Assembly (NCBI RefSeq): GCF_026230105.1
Contig: NC_079478.1
Coordinates: 3,735,653-3,799,652 of the forward strand
DNA from: Diorhabda sublineata
Lineage: Eukaryota; Arthropoda; Insecta; Coleoptera; Chrysomelidae
DNA: 64,000 bases
Direction of reading: 5' to 3'
A program made the position numbers and the translations under genes. Below, piece by piece: positions 8,701 to 21,109 of this stretch. Within the stretch, counting starts at the first letter, position 1. Each line of letters starts with the position of its first letter. The notes beneath the pieces were generated by a model, which had not been told where the DNA came from, searched no databases, and was given only the letters and a program-made list of their open reading frames with translations.

Positions 8701-11700
8701 ATGTCAATCTTTTTTCAGTATTCTACAGTTTAAAAATCAGAGAAACGCCATTATGTGAATATTTTGGATATATTTTGTCGATTTGAAACTGTTTTTCAAA
8801 TACATTCTTAAATTAGGAAACCCATGATTATTTTGTATGGGAAAATGTTTTTTTTCTTGAGCTATAAGTTCGAGCAAACCCAACTTTGTTTTGTATACAT
8901 ATTAAGATTACGGAAGCCGGAATAAGTCAAAAAATGCTTATTTGACTAAAATTCTTTCTGTAATTCCAAGATATATTCATATCTTCTAAGATCCGCCTAT
9001 GGAAACTGCTCAAAGTATGTCAATCTAGGTTTTTAACGCCTCTCCAACTTAAATTAAACGCAGGTTATTGCTTCTCTACATATATAAGGCACGGATTAAA
9101 TTTTGGTTATGTGAGGGGTATTCAACGTTTTCAAACTGTTTGCTTGATATTTGAGTTAGGATTTAGACTGAATGTATAGAACGAGTTTTTAAAATTGCGA
9201 AATGTGAATCCTATGGTATATGTACTTTAAGAAACGCTTTGCAAAAACTCTTTTAATTAACCAAACTTGTTCTTTAGCACTGCTGCACAGATTATTTTAC
9301 CATTGTCAATGAAAAGTTGTGGAAATCAGTCTATTATATTCGAAATTATTGAGTGCTAATTGTTGTTTTGGCCGCTTTCAAATAACAATTTTCTTAAATT
9401 ATTTCATATCAATATTATTTGAGATTCTAGTTTAATCTACATAGATTGTAGTTAATATTAAAGATAGAGAGAAAGTGACATGTAAGTAGAATTTACTATT
9501 GGTAGAGAAAGACTATCGGTTGACCAATCTTCTCTCTCTCTACTTGCTAATAAAATCAAAACCTTTGTCGTTTCCACCAATCGAAACTTTTACGTCATGG
9601 CTATCCAATCAGGAAAAAGTAAAAAGAGATATAGAGTGGTATGTCGATGTTATTTCTCTCTTTATCAGCCGTTTGTGCCCACTTAAACTAGTTCCAAAAT
9701 AAGGGTGTCGCGACAAAAAAATCCGTACTAATTGTTTGTTTTAATTCAATTGTTTTTACTTTATTCTATAAAACAATGGTTAATACACAATTTAACAGAT
9801 TTTATATGACTGAATCAGAGCCCAGTTGGCGCGTTTAACTAATTTTTGGTTTTTCACACTTGGTTTATGCAACCAAAATAAACAATTACTTGTTGAAAGA
9901 CACTGAAACTTGTACTTGTAGTTCATGCAGAAAATTAACAGTAAATTTAAATAAAAATTAAACTAAGAGTTCGCCAACTTCAAACTTCTTAGTTTAATTC
10001 CTTAATTTTGTGAGGTTATGAACACAGAATACATTAGGTCAGTCGGTATTGGTGGTATTATTTTGTTTATAACATCTTTGATCTATTTTATGAAAATATT
10101 ATACACGTTGCACCGATTTTAGCCGTGGTGCTTTATTTTTAAAAGTAATTAACCGTAATCGTTCGTTTTCTTTTAGATTTTCCATACTTAAAATAAAACT
10201 TCTAACTGAGACGTAATGTCTATAGTTAGGACATTTGACAACAGTAAAATTACGAGAAACAATTAATAATATTGTCGGCACCATGACAAAATAACGAAAA
10301 ATCGCGTTTTTCAAGTTCGATAGTTTCTCGTACTACTAAAAAAGGGCTTTGAGGATAAAATACAAACGGGGATAATACCCCAACCGAAAAAAAGTAAATT
10401 TAAATTTTCATAAAATGGTGTTACCCATATTCCTTTCTACTCAATCCACTTTTAGACCCTATTTGAACATAAGAAACAATCATCGCCTCGAAAATATCTT
10501 TAGAAAAAAAATTATGGGTTGTTTCGATAAAATCTCACTTGTAATTTTTCTGTCAAGGTTTGGCGAAGAAAAAAATTATGGGTTGCATTGTTTTCTTTAG
10601 GTTTTCTACTTGATTTATTCGAAGAGATTAGCTGCCACAACCTGCAAACTTGGGCACAATAACAAATACAGAAAGCGGCTGTTTGTAAATAGAGAGGTGG
10701 TAAACAAAATATTGTAAAAAAATGTGTATTTGTACAAAATAAAACAGCACACTGTTGCTTAATGAATAAATACATAAAAAAGGTAGCTTTGATTACAAAT
10801 TATTTTTAAAATTCCATGTTTTTCCCTTATTCCTGGGCTTGTCGTTTAATACAGTGAAATTTGTTTGTGTTAGTAGCGTAGCACTTAGAAAGCAATGTTC
10901 GAAAAATCGGTATTTCGTTCCAGTATTCGTCGTAAGTAATAAAACGATATAATCTAAACTAGCGAAAATGCCAGTTTCGTTAAATTTCATCACATTACTG
11001 TAGGAAATCCAGTCAGTTCAGATACTTATCGTAGATGCAAATCTAAATATTACATCTATTTAAAACTTATATAATTAATATACTTATATTAATAAACTTA
11101 TATTATAAACTTATATGAGAGATTTAAAAGTGCTAATGAGCAGGTTAAGGATGTCTTTCGACATTAAAAACTGTTAGAAATGTATAAAAAGTGGACAAAA
11201 CTGTTTCCGAAGAATATAAGAACAAAAAAGTGTCTTAAGACATGTGCCGTGACTAATATCCTTCTAACTCGCGAATTTTCGGCAGCTAACATTCTTCCTG
11301 TCTATATATCTATTTCCGCCTTATTCTAGGGGTTCCCTTTATGATTATATAATTTGGAATGGTGTTGCGGGTTGACGAGTCAAAATAAAACCGTCCAAAA
11401 GTTTTTTTTAGGGCCAGTTCTTCACGTTCTAATAAAGTGCCAAATAATTATTAGCCACATAACTTTAGTAGGAACTTTTAATTATCCAATAAATGTTTAC
11501 CATTTCTTCACCCTAGTTGGTTTAAATCCGAACTAACTAATAATTATTTGTCACTTTATTATGTATTTAACACTATGAAAAATGTCTATATAGCAATCGT
11601 CAATGTATTGAATAAGGAAAGAAATAAGCGAAAAAACATTTCCTATGATTTGTACTTGTGGCAACTATCTGTGCCACTTTAGATGTATATATTAAGGGTA

Positions 11701-11849
11701 AGTTTCTACTAAACTTTTTAATTGACACTTATGACTGCCTAATAACTTATTTGGCAAATAACTCGATTTACTCGGAGGTTGTTTACTTTATTAGAAGGTG
11801 AAGACACCGGATTATATATATTATAAAATAAACTTATATTTCACCGACC
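8701..11849. other. No recognised gene (3.1 kb)
   Basis: AT-rich throughout. Short open frames (for example 9,499-9,702, 10,099-10,314 and 10,512-10,775) match nothing I know, and several begin with non-ATG codons. A short imperfect repeat, AAAAAAATTATGGGTTG, occurs at about 10,505 and 10,570. An AT-rich simple stretch around 11,060-11,120 repeats ACTTATAT motifs. Confidence 0.5.
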
Positions 11850-12349
11850 TAAAAAAGATCTTTGTAAGACATGTGTCAAATTCGATGTAAGTAATCAAAA
11901 TGAACAGGAAGAGAATAGAGTCTAAATAGAGGCTAAAGCAAAAAATATACCAGTACACGTACTGGGACCAATTGATCAGATTGGGGCGTACAAAACCCAA
12001 ACCTTACGATGTGACTAGCCTCCAGCATAATGATTTTTCAAATTTTAATCCTTATGGAAACAAATTTATTCCAGAAATCACTGAGAAAGGGAAAAACCGA
12101 AAATGTTTCAATTCTTGTGTGTGGTTTCAATATCGGAAATCTGAACTGAATAAAATTTTTGTCAACAGTAATTTTGATGACATTGATTTCAATGTTTTGA
12201 TCGGAAAACGAAAACGAGGGAAAAAATTCATTACTCCCAATGATAGCCCTCCTGAACCTTTTATGCCATACGATGGTCAGATTTGTATAAAAAAAAAGAT
12301 TTGGAATCAAGGGCTAGTTCCTAGAGCATACAGGTCTTTTTATGAGTAG
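11850..12349 (+). pseudogene. C-terminal part of an unnamed multicopy transposon-like protein
   Basis: The upstream part (11,850-11,935) reads KKDLCKTCVKFDVSNQNEQE, like the Cys-x2-Cys block found mid-protein in a widespread uncharacterised insect family. It jumps directly to IRLGRTKPKPYDVTSLQHND, a near-C-terminal motif of the same family, so the catalytic-like middle appears deleted. The open frame 11,972-12,349 (125 codons) continues through a basic GKRKRGKKF stretch and ends IWNQGLVPRAYRSFYE, matching the family's usual terminal I/VPxxYHxFY pattern. A polyadenylation-like AATAAA lies at about 12,545. I recall this family as repeated in insect genomes and suspect it is a DNA-transposon protein, but I cannot name it. 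An N-terminal piece of what looks like the same family is at 24,620-25,005. Confidence 0.5.
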
Positions 12350-13599
12350 TTTCCGAGTTCCAAATCGTTCCGTGATTCTTTGGCAAAACCCGATAATACC
12401 GAAATTGAAAAGTGAATTTATTTTTTATGTATTATCTGTTTTCGATGAATCGTTTGTAAAATGTAACTAAATTACTTACCTGATTATTTACTTTCCATTA
12501 TTTATGTTATATTTTTAGGGATTTATTGCCTTATATTGTGTTCAATAAAAGTTTTTCTTTCATATTTTCATCAATTATTATTAATTTTTTTAGCAATTCT
12601 GTATCATAAATGAATGTAAAGTATAGAAAATGAATGCCATGAAACTTCATTGCAATCTATCTAATATTATCTAAAATTTCATATTCGATACTTTACCTTC
12701 AATTTAGTGACTTTCAACCAAAAATGTCCATTTTGGTGAAGTACCGAATTTTTTTTAAAACAATTCGAACGGTAATTTTACACTTAAAAATAATCAAACG
12801 CGTCAGGTATGAAAAAATTATATTCAGTGTTTTGGCTCTCCTGAAAAATGCCAATTTTCACATTCGTAATTTTAGCCTGGTGCCGCCGATATATCAGTAA
12901 ACTTTACTTGCTAATATGTCTAAAAAATGTACGGATTTTTTGTCCCCACACCCTTAAACATGTGATGAACGTTATAATTTTATTTTATTATACAGTCGGT
13001 TCAAAGTCGATACAAAATATTTTAGAATGAAGTATTATTATTTTTTACAACAATTTATAGCAACATATCCATTATAGAAACAACTCCGAACAAAAGGTAT
13101 CAAATCAATAACAATAATAATCTTAAACATCGAGGGGCAAACAAAATAAGCTGCTCTAAAATTAGGGTAGATTCTGAGTCTCCCACGGTCTAAATGGCAT
13201 TAACGTAATCTGATACAGGCGACCATACGTGTTTTTGCAAATGAGAAACTATTTATTAACTGCTTCTATTGTTAACATCCGTTGGTTAGAGCTCTGATAA
13301 AGGTTATTAGGTATTACAGGGAATCGTTTGAGGGCGCTAATAGGAAATAGGCGTGGGGCAATTAGGAACTTCTAACGACGTCGTTTACAATTACTCTTAT
13401 AACAACTTTTTTTGAACCGAAGGTATCTATTCGTAGCTTTGTTGTAATTGTAACGGAAACGTTAAATACGGGGTTTCTTCGGAAACTTATAGTTATAAAC
13501 TATCTAGAACATATCGAACCCTAGTTTACCGTTTTCCTCGCATGGGAAATTGATCGATTATCGATGACGGTAACGTGGAGTCATACTGCTACAAAACAT
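12350..13599. other. No recognised gene
   Basis: AT-rich. The first ~200 bases are probably 3' sequence of the preceding relic. A 60-codon frame at 12,848-13,030 is unassigned. Confidence 0.45.
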
Positions 13600-13785
13600 A
13601 ATGCAGGGCAGAGTTGAAGGAACGAAAGGCATCGATAGGAAGAAGAAATCCTGGCTCCGTAACATAAGAGAATGGATGAATCTCAGCGTCGAAGAATTGT
13701 TTCATGTTGTGAGGGATAGAGACTTAAAAACGTGATCGCTAACCTTCAATGAGAAGACGTCATGAGAAGAAGAAGAAGAAGTAAG
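13600..13785 (+). pseudogene. 3' end of a non-LTR retrotransposon with GAA-rich tail
   Basis: Encodes QGRVEGTKGIDRKKKSWLRN then IREWMNLSVEELFHVVRDRD, the extreme C-terminus of insect endonuclease-RT ORF2 proteins (consensus G-R-x-x-G-R-P-x-x-S-W, then EW-x-L-S-x-E-EL). A stop, then an AGAAGAAGAAGAAG repeat at about 13,760-13,785, closes the element, as is common for this LINE group. The 5' side is truncated at about 13,600. Confidence 0.7.
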
Positions 13786-15062
13786 TTTTATATGGCTTTC
13801 ATAGGCTCATATTTGCTCCATTTCTCTATTTGCTAAAAGACGGTTAGTCTTTTCTGTTCCAGACCTCATTTTTCGCACAAATAAATATTACAGGAATGTT
13901 TAATGGAACCATTTTGTTAACCCAATAAAGAATTTATTATTTCATCTTTTATATCTCACCAGGGAGGTTAATTAATTGAATTCAAAATCAGTTATATGTT
14001 CACACTCTCCATTACGATTCATTTAGTAGCCAATTGATATTGAAGATAATTTATTTCCACTATCTATTTTATAATTCTGTTGGGAGAAAAAGTCTCCAAT
14101 CTTTGCCATAAAAACAGCCTAATAAAATGGAAATAATACCTCGCAATTCAGTTCTAAAAATTGTAAGACGCAACCTTTTTCTTCTAGTTTTCATGTTAGA
14201 AGCTACGAATCTTTGCAAAAACAGCTTGTGTGTTTCGAATTATTTCGAAAAAAAATTACATTTTCTTTGAATTATAATACAAAATAATAATACAAGCACT
14301 GGAAAGGTAGAAAATTTTAATACTTAGGGGCCGTACATTAACTCTCTTCCTTCCCTTGGTGAGATTTCGGGAAATTTATTCCTCATCCCCCAAACACACG
14401 TGAGATTTTTCAAAATGTGTGTTTCTAGTGTAAATGCTTCGGATTTATTCTAAAAAGAAAAAAAATAATTTCCCCAATACTTTTATTTAAGAATGATGAG
14501 AAAGTAGACTGGAAATATAGTGAAAATTGAACAATACAATATTTAAATCGTAACTACTAAGATTCACAAATAGTTATTTATGCAATAAATGACTAAAGTA
14601 ATGCTTTCACGAGTAGGACAATTTGACCGAGTGAAAAAAAGTTACTTTAATCACGAGTTTCATACAAAGTTTTATCTACGTCCGTAGACTTAAAATAATT
14701 CGACAAAACTTTTATCAATTCTTATTTTGTGATAGTAATATTAAAAGTATAACTATGATCATTATTAATTTGAAATGAAAAAGAAGTTGCATTACTATTG
14801 GTATTTGAATTGGCAACATTTAGCGAGAAATAACATCGTCTATAGTTTTATTAGTACTTATTGGATTGTTGGCAAGATCATGAACATTTACACTAGTTGT
14901 TTCCGTTAAAATTTTCACTGCGTAATCCATTTTGTTTTTTATTCAGACGTCTACGTAACCTTCTGCATTTGTGCTGGATTTCCACCCACCGGGCTTCTTT
15001 AGTTGAATTGTACCATCACCGGAATTCTCTAATAGAGATGCCGAAGAACGTCGAAATGTATC
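13786..15062. other. No recognised gene; possible transposon terminus at ~14,327
   Basis: AT-rich. At 14,327-14,430 a GGGGCCGTACATTAACTC stretch followed by a C-rich segment and CACACGTGAGATTTTTC resembles the GGCCGTxCATTAATTACGT termini seen on repeats in many insects. No partner end was found. No coding frame is convincing. Confidence 0.35.
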
Positions 15063-15155
15063 GGTGGCATTTAGGCAGAATCTACCATTGATTAGCAATA
15101 GGCTAAAAATTAAGGGTTTCTCATTGGTTATTGCTAATTGCTGGTACGTTTTGTA
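15063..15155 (+). repeat. Left inverted-repeat arm
   Basis: Pairs with 15,858-15,948. Confidence 0.6.
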
Positions 15156-15285
15156 CAAACATTGCAACTGAGGCTAATGATAGATATTCGATGGCAGTTT
15201 TGGCATTAGGAGATAACCAAGGAAAGGGATTTTTATGCACCGCTTGTTGAAATTAAGTCTCTAATAATCCAGATTTAGATTAAAT

Positions 15286-15640
15286 AGGTTTAAATTGTGA
15301 ACATTATGATGATGTAAATGAAAATACTGAAACACTGTCGGTCCCAGAAAGCAAAAATGCTAATGATAATGAGTTTGAACATTTCTTGGATGCACACAAG
15401 AACAACATACTAAGTTTGATATATTTGAACAGATGTTTAAAAAGGCTGGATAAAGCTAAAACAAAAAATAGTTGGGATATATTTTTAAATACGTGCGGTA
15501 GTACCTTTAGCCTACGCAATCGAGCTGGTGCTTCAATAACAGTTCAGCCGACGTCCATCTCCAGAAGGAAAACAGGTGTAACTAGAAGCAGTAAGCGTCG
15601 ACCTACAGATCGACCAGCAACTGGTAAAAAACACATTTAA
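15286..15640 (+). pseudogene. C-terminal fragment of a transposon-associated protein, class uncertain
   Basis: About 118 codons after a stop at ~15,283. The frame starts acidic (EHYDDVNENTETLSVPES), passes a helical stretch (FEHFLDAHKNNILSLIYLNR), and ends with ITVQPTSISRRKTGVTRSSK and a basic R/P-rich tail stopping at 15,640. The VQPTSISRRK motif followed by GRP-like basic residues recurs at the C-terminus of an uncharacterised family that I associate with SWIM-zinc-finger transposon proteins; that link is from memory. There is no ATG near the front, so only the last part of the protein is present. AATAAAATAAAAAA near 15,745 could serve polyadenylation. Confidence 0.4.
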
Positions 15641-15857
15641 AAAGGGAAAGAAATCTCGCTTCCAATGTAAATAGAAATGTACCAAATGCAGTCGCACTAA
15701 ACATAAAAATGTTACTCTAATAATTTAAAATGTTTTGTATAAATAATAAAATAAAAAAGTCTGTGTTGTTTCTTTTACCATATTTTTCCTTTTCTATCAG
15801 CAAGCTCATGAATGAACGTACACATCTCCTCCTATAGGCAATAGTATTCCCAGGGAG

Positions 15858-15948
15858 ACAAAATCTACCAGCGATTAACAACAACCAAAGAGAGATCTTA
15901 ATTTATAGCCTATTGCTAATCAATGGTACATTCTACCTAAATGCTGCC
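15858..15948 (-). repeat. Right inverted-repeat arm
   Basis: Reverse complement of 15,063-15,155 with scattered mismatches. Confidence 0.6.
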
Positions 15949-18819
15949 TAGAGTAGTTTCTTGGATTTGTTAAATTCAAATATATCGCAACAAGCAAGGG
16001 AATTTTTGAAAAGGTATTGATACCTACAACTTGGATTTAGCACTTTCTATTTCTATACAGCAAAAAGAAATGACATGTTTCGACATTTTTACGTCGTCGG
16101 TTTTTATTTTTCTTATAAATGTTCACAAAATTTAATCAAGTCAGATATTTCATCAATAACAGTAAATAGACGTTGAACATGAGTTTTTGTATCAGGTACT
16201 GTGATAATTAAAACATTTCCGTTATTATTAATATCGTTACACTTCATTTTATATAATTCCTCCCTCCGCAGAGCTCCTGCGATTCGGAATATTGAAGCAA
16301 CCAGTTTGCTATCATACCTTATGCATGAGATAATGATCGTTTGGAGCTTGCAACAGAAACAGATTTTTTGGGTCTATATCTAACTGATTTCTTTTTCAAA
16401 TATGCAATGAGTTCCGAGTATTTACTGATGTCTACGTCGTTATTTACCATTAGGGTGCCTTTCAGTTTTGAATAAGTCGATCAAACTGTTGAAGATACTC
16501 TTTCTTTGAAGCTGTTTATGGCTTTTTTAGTACGGCACTTCACAAAAGGATTATATATTATATCGGACGTAGAAAAAGTTTATTTATTCCAATTCAGTCT
16601 AGACTAGCGAACCAAGATGTCATTTAGCCACTCTCAAGTAATGAAATTAGATCACTTATAAATATTATTAATTTATGTCGAGATTGAGTTCTCCCGTAAT
16701 GCGAATAGTAAATATGTTCACTCTTATTAAGTATTTTTATGTATGATTTGGCTATATTTTAGTCAAGAAACATGTTTTACTCAATTTAATACTATTTTCT
16801 CGCAATTTTACTCTGTTATGGAAAAAATGATATTTTTCGAGACCCCTTCCTCTCTCTTCTTAATAGTTTTTTTCACATCAATTTCCAGAAAACCCTTAAA
16901 GACTGATAATTGAAGTTAAATTGATTTAAATGTTATTTTTACCCCCGATTTTAATATTATGTCAATTATATGGGAAAGCTAGTTCCAAATTATTGCAAAT
17001 TATGATTTGTTAGTTCCTTTTTCTTCTAAATAACAACAAATTCCAAGGATCAATTAAATAAATTAAAAATTGAACGCATTGCACATTAAGTAAGTATTCA
17101 AATTAATGAAGAAGTCTAAAACGACAAAATTTCTGTGACTGATTTTGTTACTGTTAAATCAGTCAATCAAATAGATAAAATATTCAATTTTAAATAAAAA
17201 AATGTGAACATTGCTTAGGGCAGCCTTTAAATCAACAAAAATTTTAGTGGCATGCACCGCCCTCTTATGCTGTTTGCGCTAACTTCCTGCACCTTTTATT
17301 GATTTTCCTCTCATCCAACAGATAGCGCTTAGAGTTTATTTCGTACTTTTTACATAGTTGAATGCATGGAAAGTGCTCCAAGAGTGGTAGTTTTTAAAAT
17401 ATACAGAGTGGATCTTTTAAAAGTACTGAAATCAAATTTGTTAATTCCTATCGTGAAATTGTAACTGCGAAATTATTGCTTGCTTAAAATCGATCTTCTC
17501 CTACAACAGTTAGTCTATGAATACCGTAAATTTTTGCTAATTGCGTATTTCATTAAATACGCAAGAAGTTTGATGGACGATTTATTTGAATGATTAGTGA
17601 TGTTAGTTAAATAAAACGTGGCTACTTTATAGAATTACGGAATGCTTTTAGAGTTATTAGCAATATATTTTCGTCATAACAAGACAATAAACGAAATAAC
17701 TTTCATTATAAACAATTCACGAATGTTACTTTAGTGAACTACGCAATTAAAGCTATATCAAGTTAATGAATTTACCATTTGTCGAGTGACGTCCCTAATG
17801 GTCTTTATCAATTATTCAATAATGACCGGTAGGTGTCCTCGTCATAAATAATATATGAATCTTTGAATAGTACTTGTATCCATTATCATTAAAAATTTAG
17901 TAATCAAATGAGATAAATCAAATTATTTGTTAAGAAAAATATAACAAGTATATATATAACATAAACCAACGCTTAGTTTACGATTCATTCCCCTTGGTTT
18001 TCCTCCCGGTTGCTTTATAAATTTTCTTTGTTTCCTTATAGATGAATTGAGTCTGTAACCGAATCTTGTTTTTTATCCTTTCGATTTTTAAGTATAGTTA
18101 GTTGATACAAGAAATTAATTTCAAAAAATCAACCCAATATCAACTTTTCCCATATATTGTGTCCACAATCGAAAACATTCTCGTAATGAGCTAATTAGAC
18201 CAGGGTGGAAGCCTTTAAAAATAATGAAAATAATAATAGTAGGATGAAACCTATTGGAAAAGGAGGAGAGTATAATAATAATGAGAGGAAAAATAATTTA
18301 CGGGGATCTAAGGTGAATTTTAAGGGTTGAAAATAGTTTATCTCGAGTCCGGTAAAACTTGAATCTATGAAAGTCAAATAGCAAAGTGGTAGGAAATAAG
18401 AAGATCTACAACTTTTGTGTCATCACTTTTTTTACATAACCCCAAAATTTATGGGAAAAGTTCAAAAAACCGAGTTTTTGGCTTTTTATGTTTATCTTTT
18501 ACAAAAATCATTTTTTTTTCACAAAGTTTTGTGAAAACTTATCTTTTTATTTTATCTACAGCTGCAGAAGGTACAGAGACGTCTATTAAGTGTTTGGAAA
18601 ACACAGCGGTGTTATCATGTATTACAGAATATGATAGCCAAAGTGATTAAATGATATCTAATTAAGTTATTGACTTTTATTCTAATTCCTATTTTAATTA
18701 ACCAGTCTTCTAACCGTGGTAATTGTAGAAAACGATTAGTATCACCTTAATTTTCGATTTTGACGAAGTTTTTTATGTTTTATGTAATTTTTGGACAATT
18801 TCATATTCATAAACCAAAG
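15949..18819. other. No recognised gene (2.9 kb)
   Basis: AT-rich, with many stops in all frames. At 18,545-18,565 a pyrimidine-rich run ends in ATCTACAG, an acceptor-like site, followed by a 28-codon open stretch to the stop at ~18,650; no partner exon is seen. At ~17,240-17,330 there is a slightly GC-richer stretch with no match. Confidence 0.45.
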
Positions 18820-20165
18820 TTTCAGTGAGGAAACTTAGAATTTAAGTTAATAAAACAGAATTTTCTATAGTTTTCATATTGCTGCTGCGAACCTCGCTTC
18901 GCTCGGCACGCAAAATGCAGGAATTTAAAAAATTTTGGCTAGTCACTAGAGTCTCATTTGAGAATTTTAATATTTTTGTTCAGGAATTTGAGAGTTTTCA
19001 AATTTTCACTGAAGAAACTTGGAGTTTAAGTCAATAAAACAGAATTTTCTATAGTTTTCATATTGCTGCTGCGAACCTCGCTTCGCTCGGCACGCAGAAT
19101 GCGGGATTTTAAAAAATTTTGGCTAGTCACTAGAGTCTCATTTGAGAATTTTAATATTTTTGTTCAGGAATTTGAAAGTTTTCAAATTTTCACTGAAGAA
19201 ACTTGGAGTTTAAGTCAATAAAACAGAATTTTCTATAGTTTTCATATTGTTGCTGCGAACCTCGCTTCGCTCGGCACGTAGAATACGGGATTTTAAAAAA
19301 TTTTGGCTAGTCACTAGAGTCTCATTTGAGAATTTTAATATTTTTGTTCAGGAATTTGTGAGTTTTCAAATTTTCAGTGAGGAAACTTAGAGTTTAAGTC
19401 AATAAAAACAGAATTTTCTATAGTTTTCATATTGCTGCTGCGAACCTCGCTTCGCTCGGCACGCAGAATTCGGGAATTTAAAAAATTTTGGCTAGTCACT
19501 AGAGTCTCATTTGAGAATTTTAATATTTTTGTTCAGGAATTTGTGAGTTTTCAAATTTTCAGTGAGGAAACTTAGAGTTTAAGTTATTAAAACAGAATTT
19601 TCTAAAGTTTTCATATTGCTGCTGCGAACCTCGCTTCGCTCGGCACGCAGAATGCGGAGATTTAATAAATTTTGGCTAGTCACTAGAGTCTCATTTGAGA
19701 ATTTTAATATTTTTGTTCAGGAATTTGAGAGTTTTCAAATTTTCACTGAAGAAACTTGGAGTTTAAGTCAATAAAATAGAATTTTCTATAGTTTTCATAT
19801 TGTTGCTGCGAACCTCGCTTCGCTCGGCACGCAGAATGCGGGAATTTCGAAAATTTTGGCTAACCAGTAGAGCCTCATTTGAGAATTTTAATATTTTTGC
19901 TCAGGAATTTGGGATTTTCCAAATTATCACTGAGGAAACTTAGATTTTAAGTTGATACAACAGAATTTTCTATAGTTTTCATATTGTTGTTGTTAAATTG
20001 TTGAATTGAATTGTTGAAGCGGAAGTTTGAAAAATTTTGGCTAACCAGTAGAGCCCCATTTGAGAATTTTTGCCGAGGAATTTGAGAGTTTCCAAATTTT
20101 AACTGAAGAAACTTGGAGTTTAAGTTAATAAAACAGAATTTTTTATAGTTTTAATATTGTATTAT
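18820..20165 (+). repeat. Tandem array of a 184-bp unit with invariant GC-rich core
   Basis: The landmark CAGAATTTTCTATAG recurs at 18,856, 19,040, 19,224, 19,409, 19,593, 19,777 (TAGAATTT), 19,961 and 20,134, that is, steps of 184, 184, 185, 184, 184, 184 and 173. Six consecutive units contain GCGAACCTCGCTTCGCTCGG unchanged, within a 27-base block that is identical in all six, while the AT-rich remainder varies by scattered substitutions. The last two units lack the core and are more diverged, as at the decaying edge of an array. The array starts partway into a unit near 18,820. It looks like a minor satellite or a repeat amplified inside a larger element; no coding potential is seen. Confidence 0.9.
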
Positions 20166-21109
20166 TGAAATTGTTTTCGATTACTTAAAATTACTACGCT
20201 CACTTTATATTGAAGTTTTTCAATTGTTCCTTTTAATATTGTTCCTGCAATCTACTTTCCTCACTCAGATCACTTAATTGTAAGAAAATTTGATTTTACA
20301 ATTTTATTACTAATAATAATTCTATCAAACTCTTTATCGCGAACGAATAAGTTCACTAATTGCCATTCTTTCAAATGGGAATCTTCGAAAGCTTCAAGCT
20401 ACCACGGTAAAAATTAATTCTTCTCTTATTACTTTATTGGTTTGCGTCTATCTATTGGCCCTTCTCTTTTTTAATCAGAATGTATTCAGACCTCCCAACC
20501 ATTCTAATTGCCCTTTTATTGCCAGCGGTCGAATCGCTTCATCTCACAGAAATTTAGAGTTTACTGATGCGATGCTTCAATGGACATTTCACAGAGACGC
20601 AGTAGCCAGAGAAAAGAAGGAGATTGATTCAATGTGAACAATTTTGAAATTTAACCACTATTTCATGGAAACTACTTCTATAATGTAGCAAAATTGATTA
20701 ACTTCAAAATTTGACCAGCCGTTAAATGTTAAAAATGAAGATTTGTTAATATAGTTTAGATATTGAATGAATAGTTTGTATAAATAATTTTTACAAAACC
20801 ACCTGTATCTAAAGGTTAAACCGACCAATTTCGCAGAAAATAGTTATTTCTTTAACTAAAATATTTGAGAATGATGGATGTTTTGACGAAACTAGTTGTG
20901 GATTTTATGTAGAGATGATGTCTTATCTCTTTTTTATACAATTAATTTTATACAAATGACCCATATTTGATAAATTAGTGCAATTTATCTATGCTCGTGG
21001 GTAGAACTATACCAAAGTTGAAATATACTAAAAGTCTTGTTAACCTGTGAATATCTATTGACCCAAAAATTGTAGGTGTACATTTTGTGGTGTAATCTGT
21101 GGTGTATTC
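20166..21109. other. No recognised gene
   Basis: An open frame at 20,437-20,637 starts with TTG and ends TDAMLQWTFHRDAVAREKKE then IDSM. Its second half looks protein-like, but no family is recognised. Confidence 0.4.

Larger units (their letters stand above)
15063..15948 (+). mobile_element. Inverted-repeat element carrying a basic-tailed ORF
   Basis: Arms at 15,063-15,155 and 15,858-15,948 are reverse complements with moderate divergence; for example TACCATTGATTAGCAATAGG is shared exactly. Between them lies an open frame (about 15,286-15,640). The arms may not be the true ends, since no clear target duplication was found outside them. The ORF tail is of a type I associate with transposon proteins, possibly MULE-like, but the class is unproven. 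Confidence 0.5.

Noticed and set aside
18417..18650. Terminal exon with acceptor ATCTACAG
   Set aside because: Only 28 codons follow the site, no partner exon, no known domain.
18820..20165. CRISPR array
   Set aside because: Repeats are 184-bp head-to-tail units without unique spacers, in eukaryotic DNA; it is a satellite-like array.
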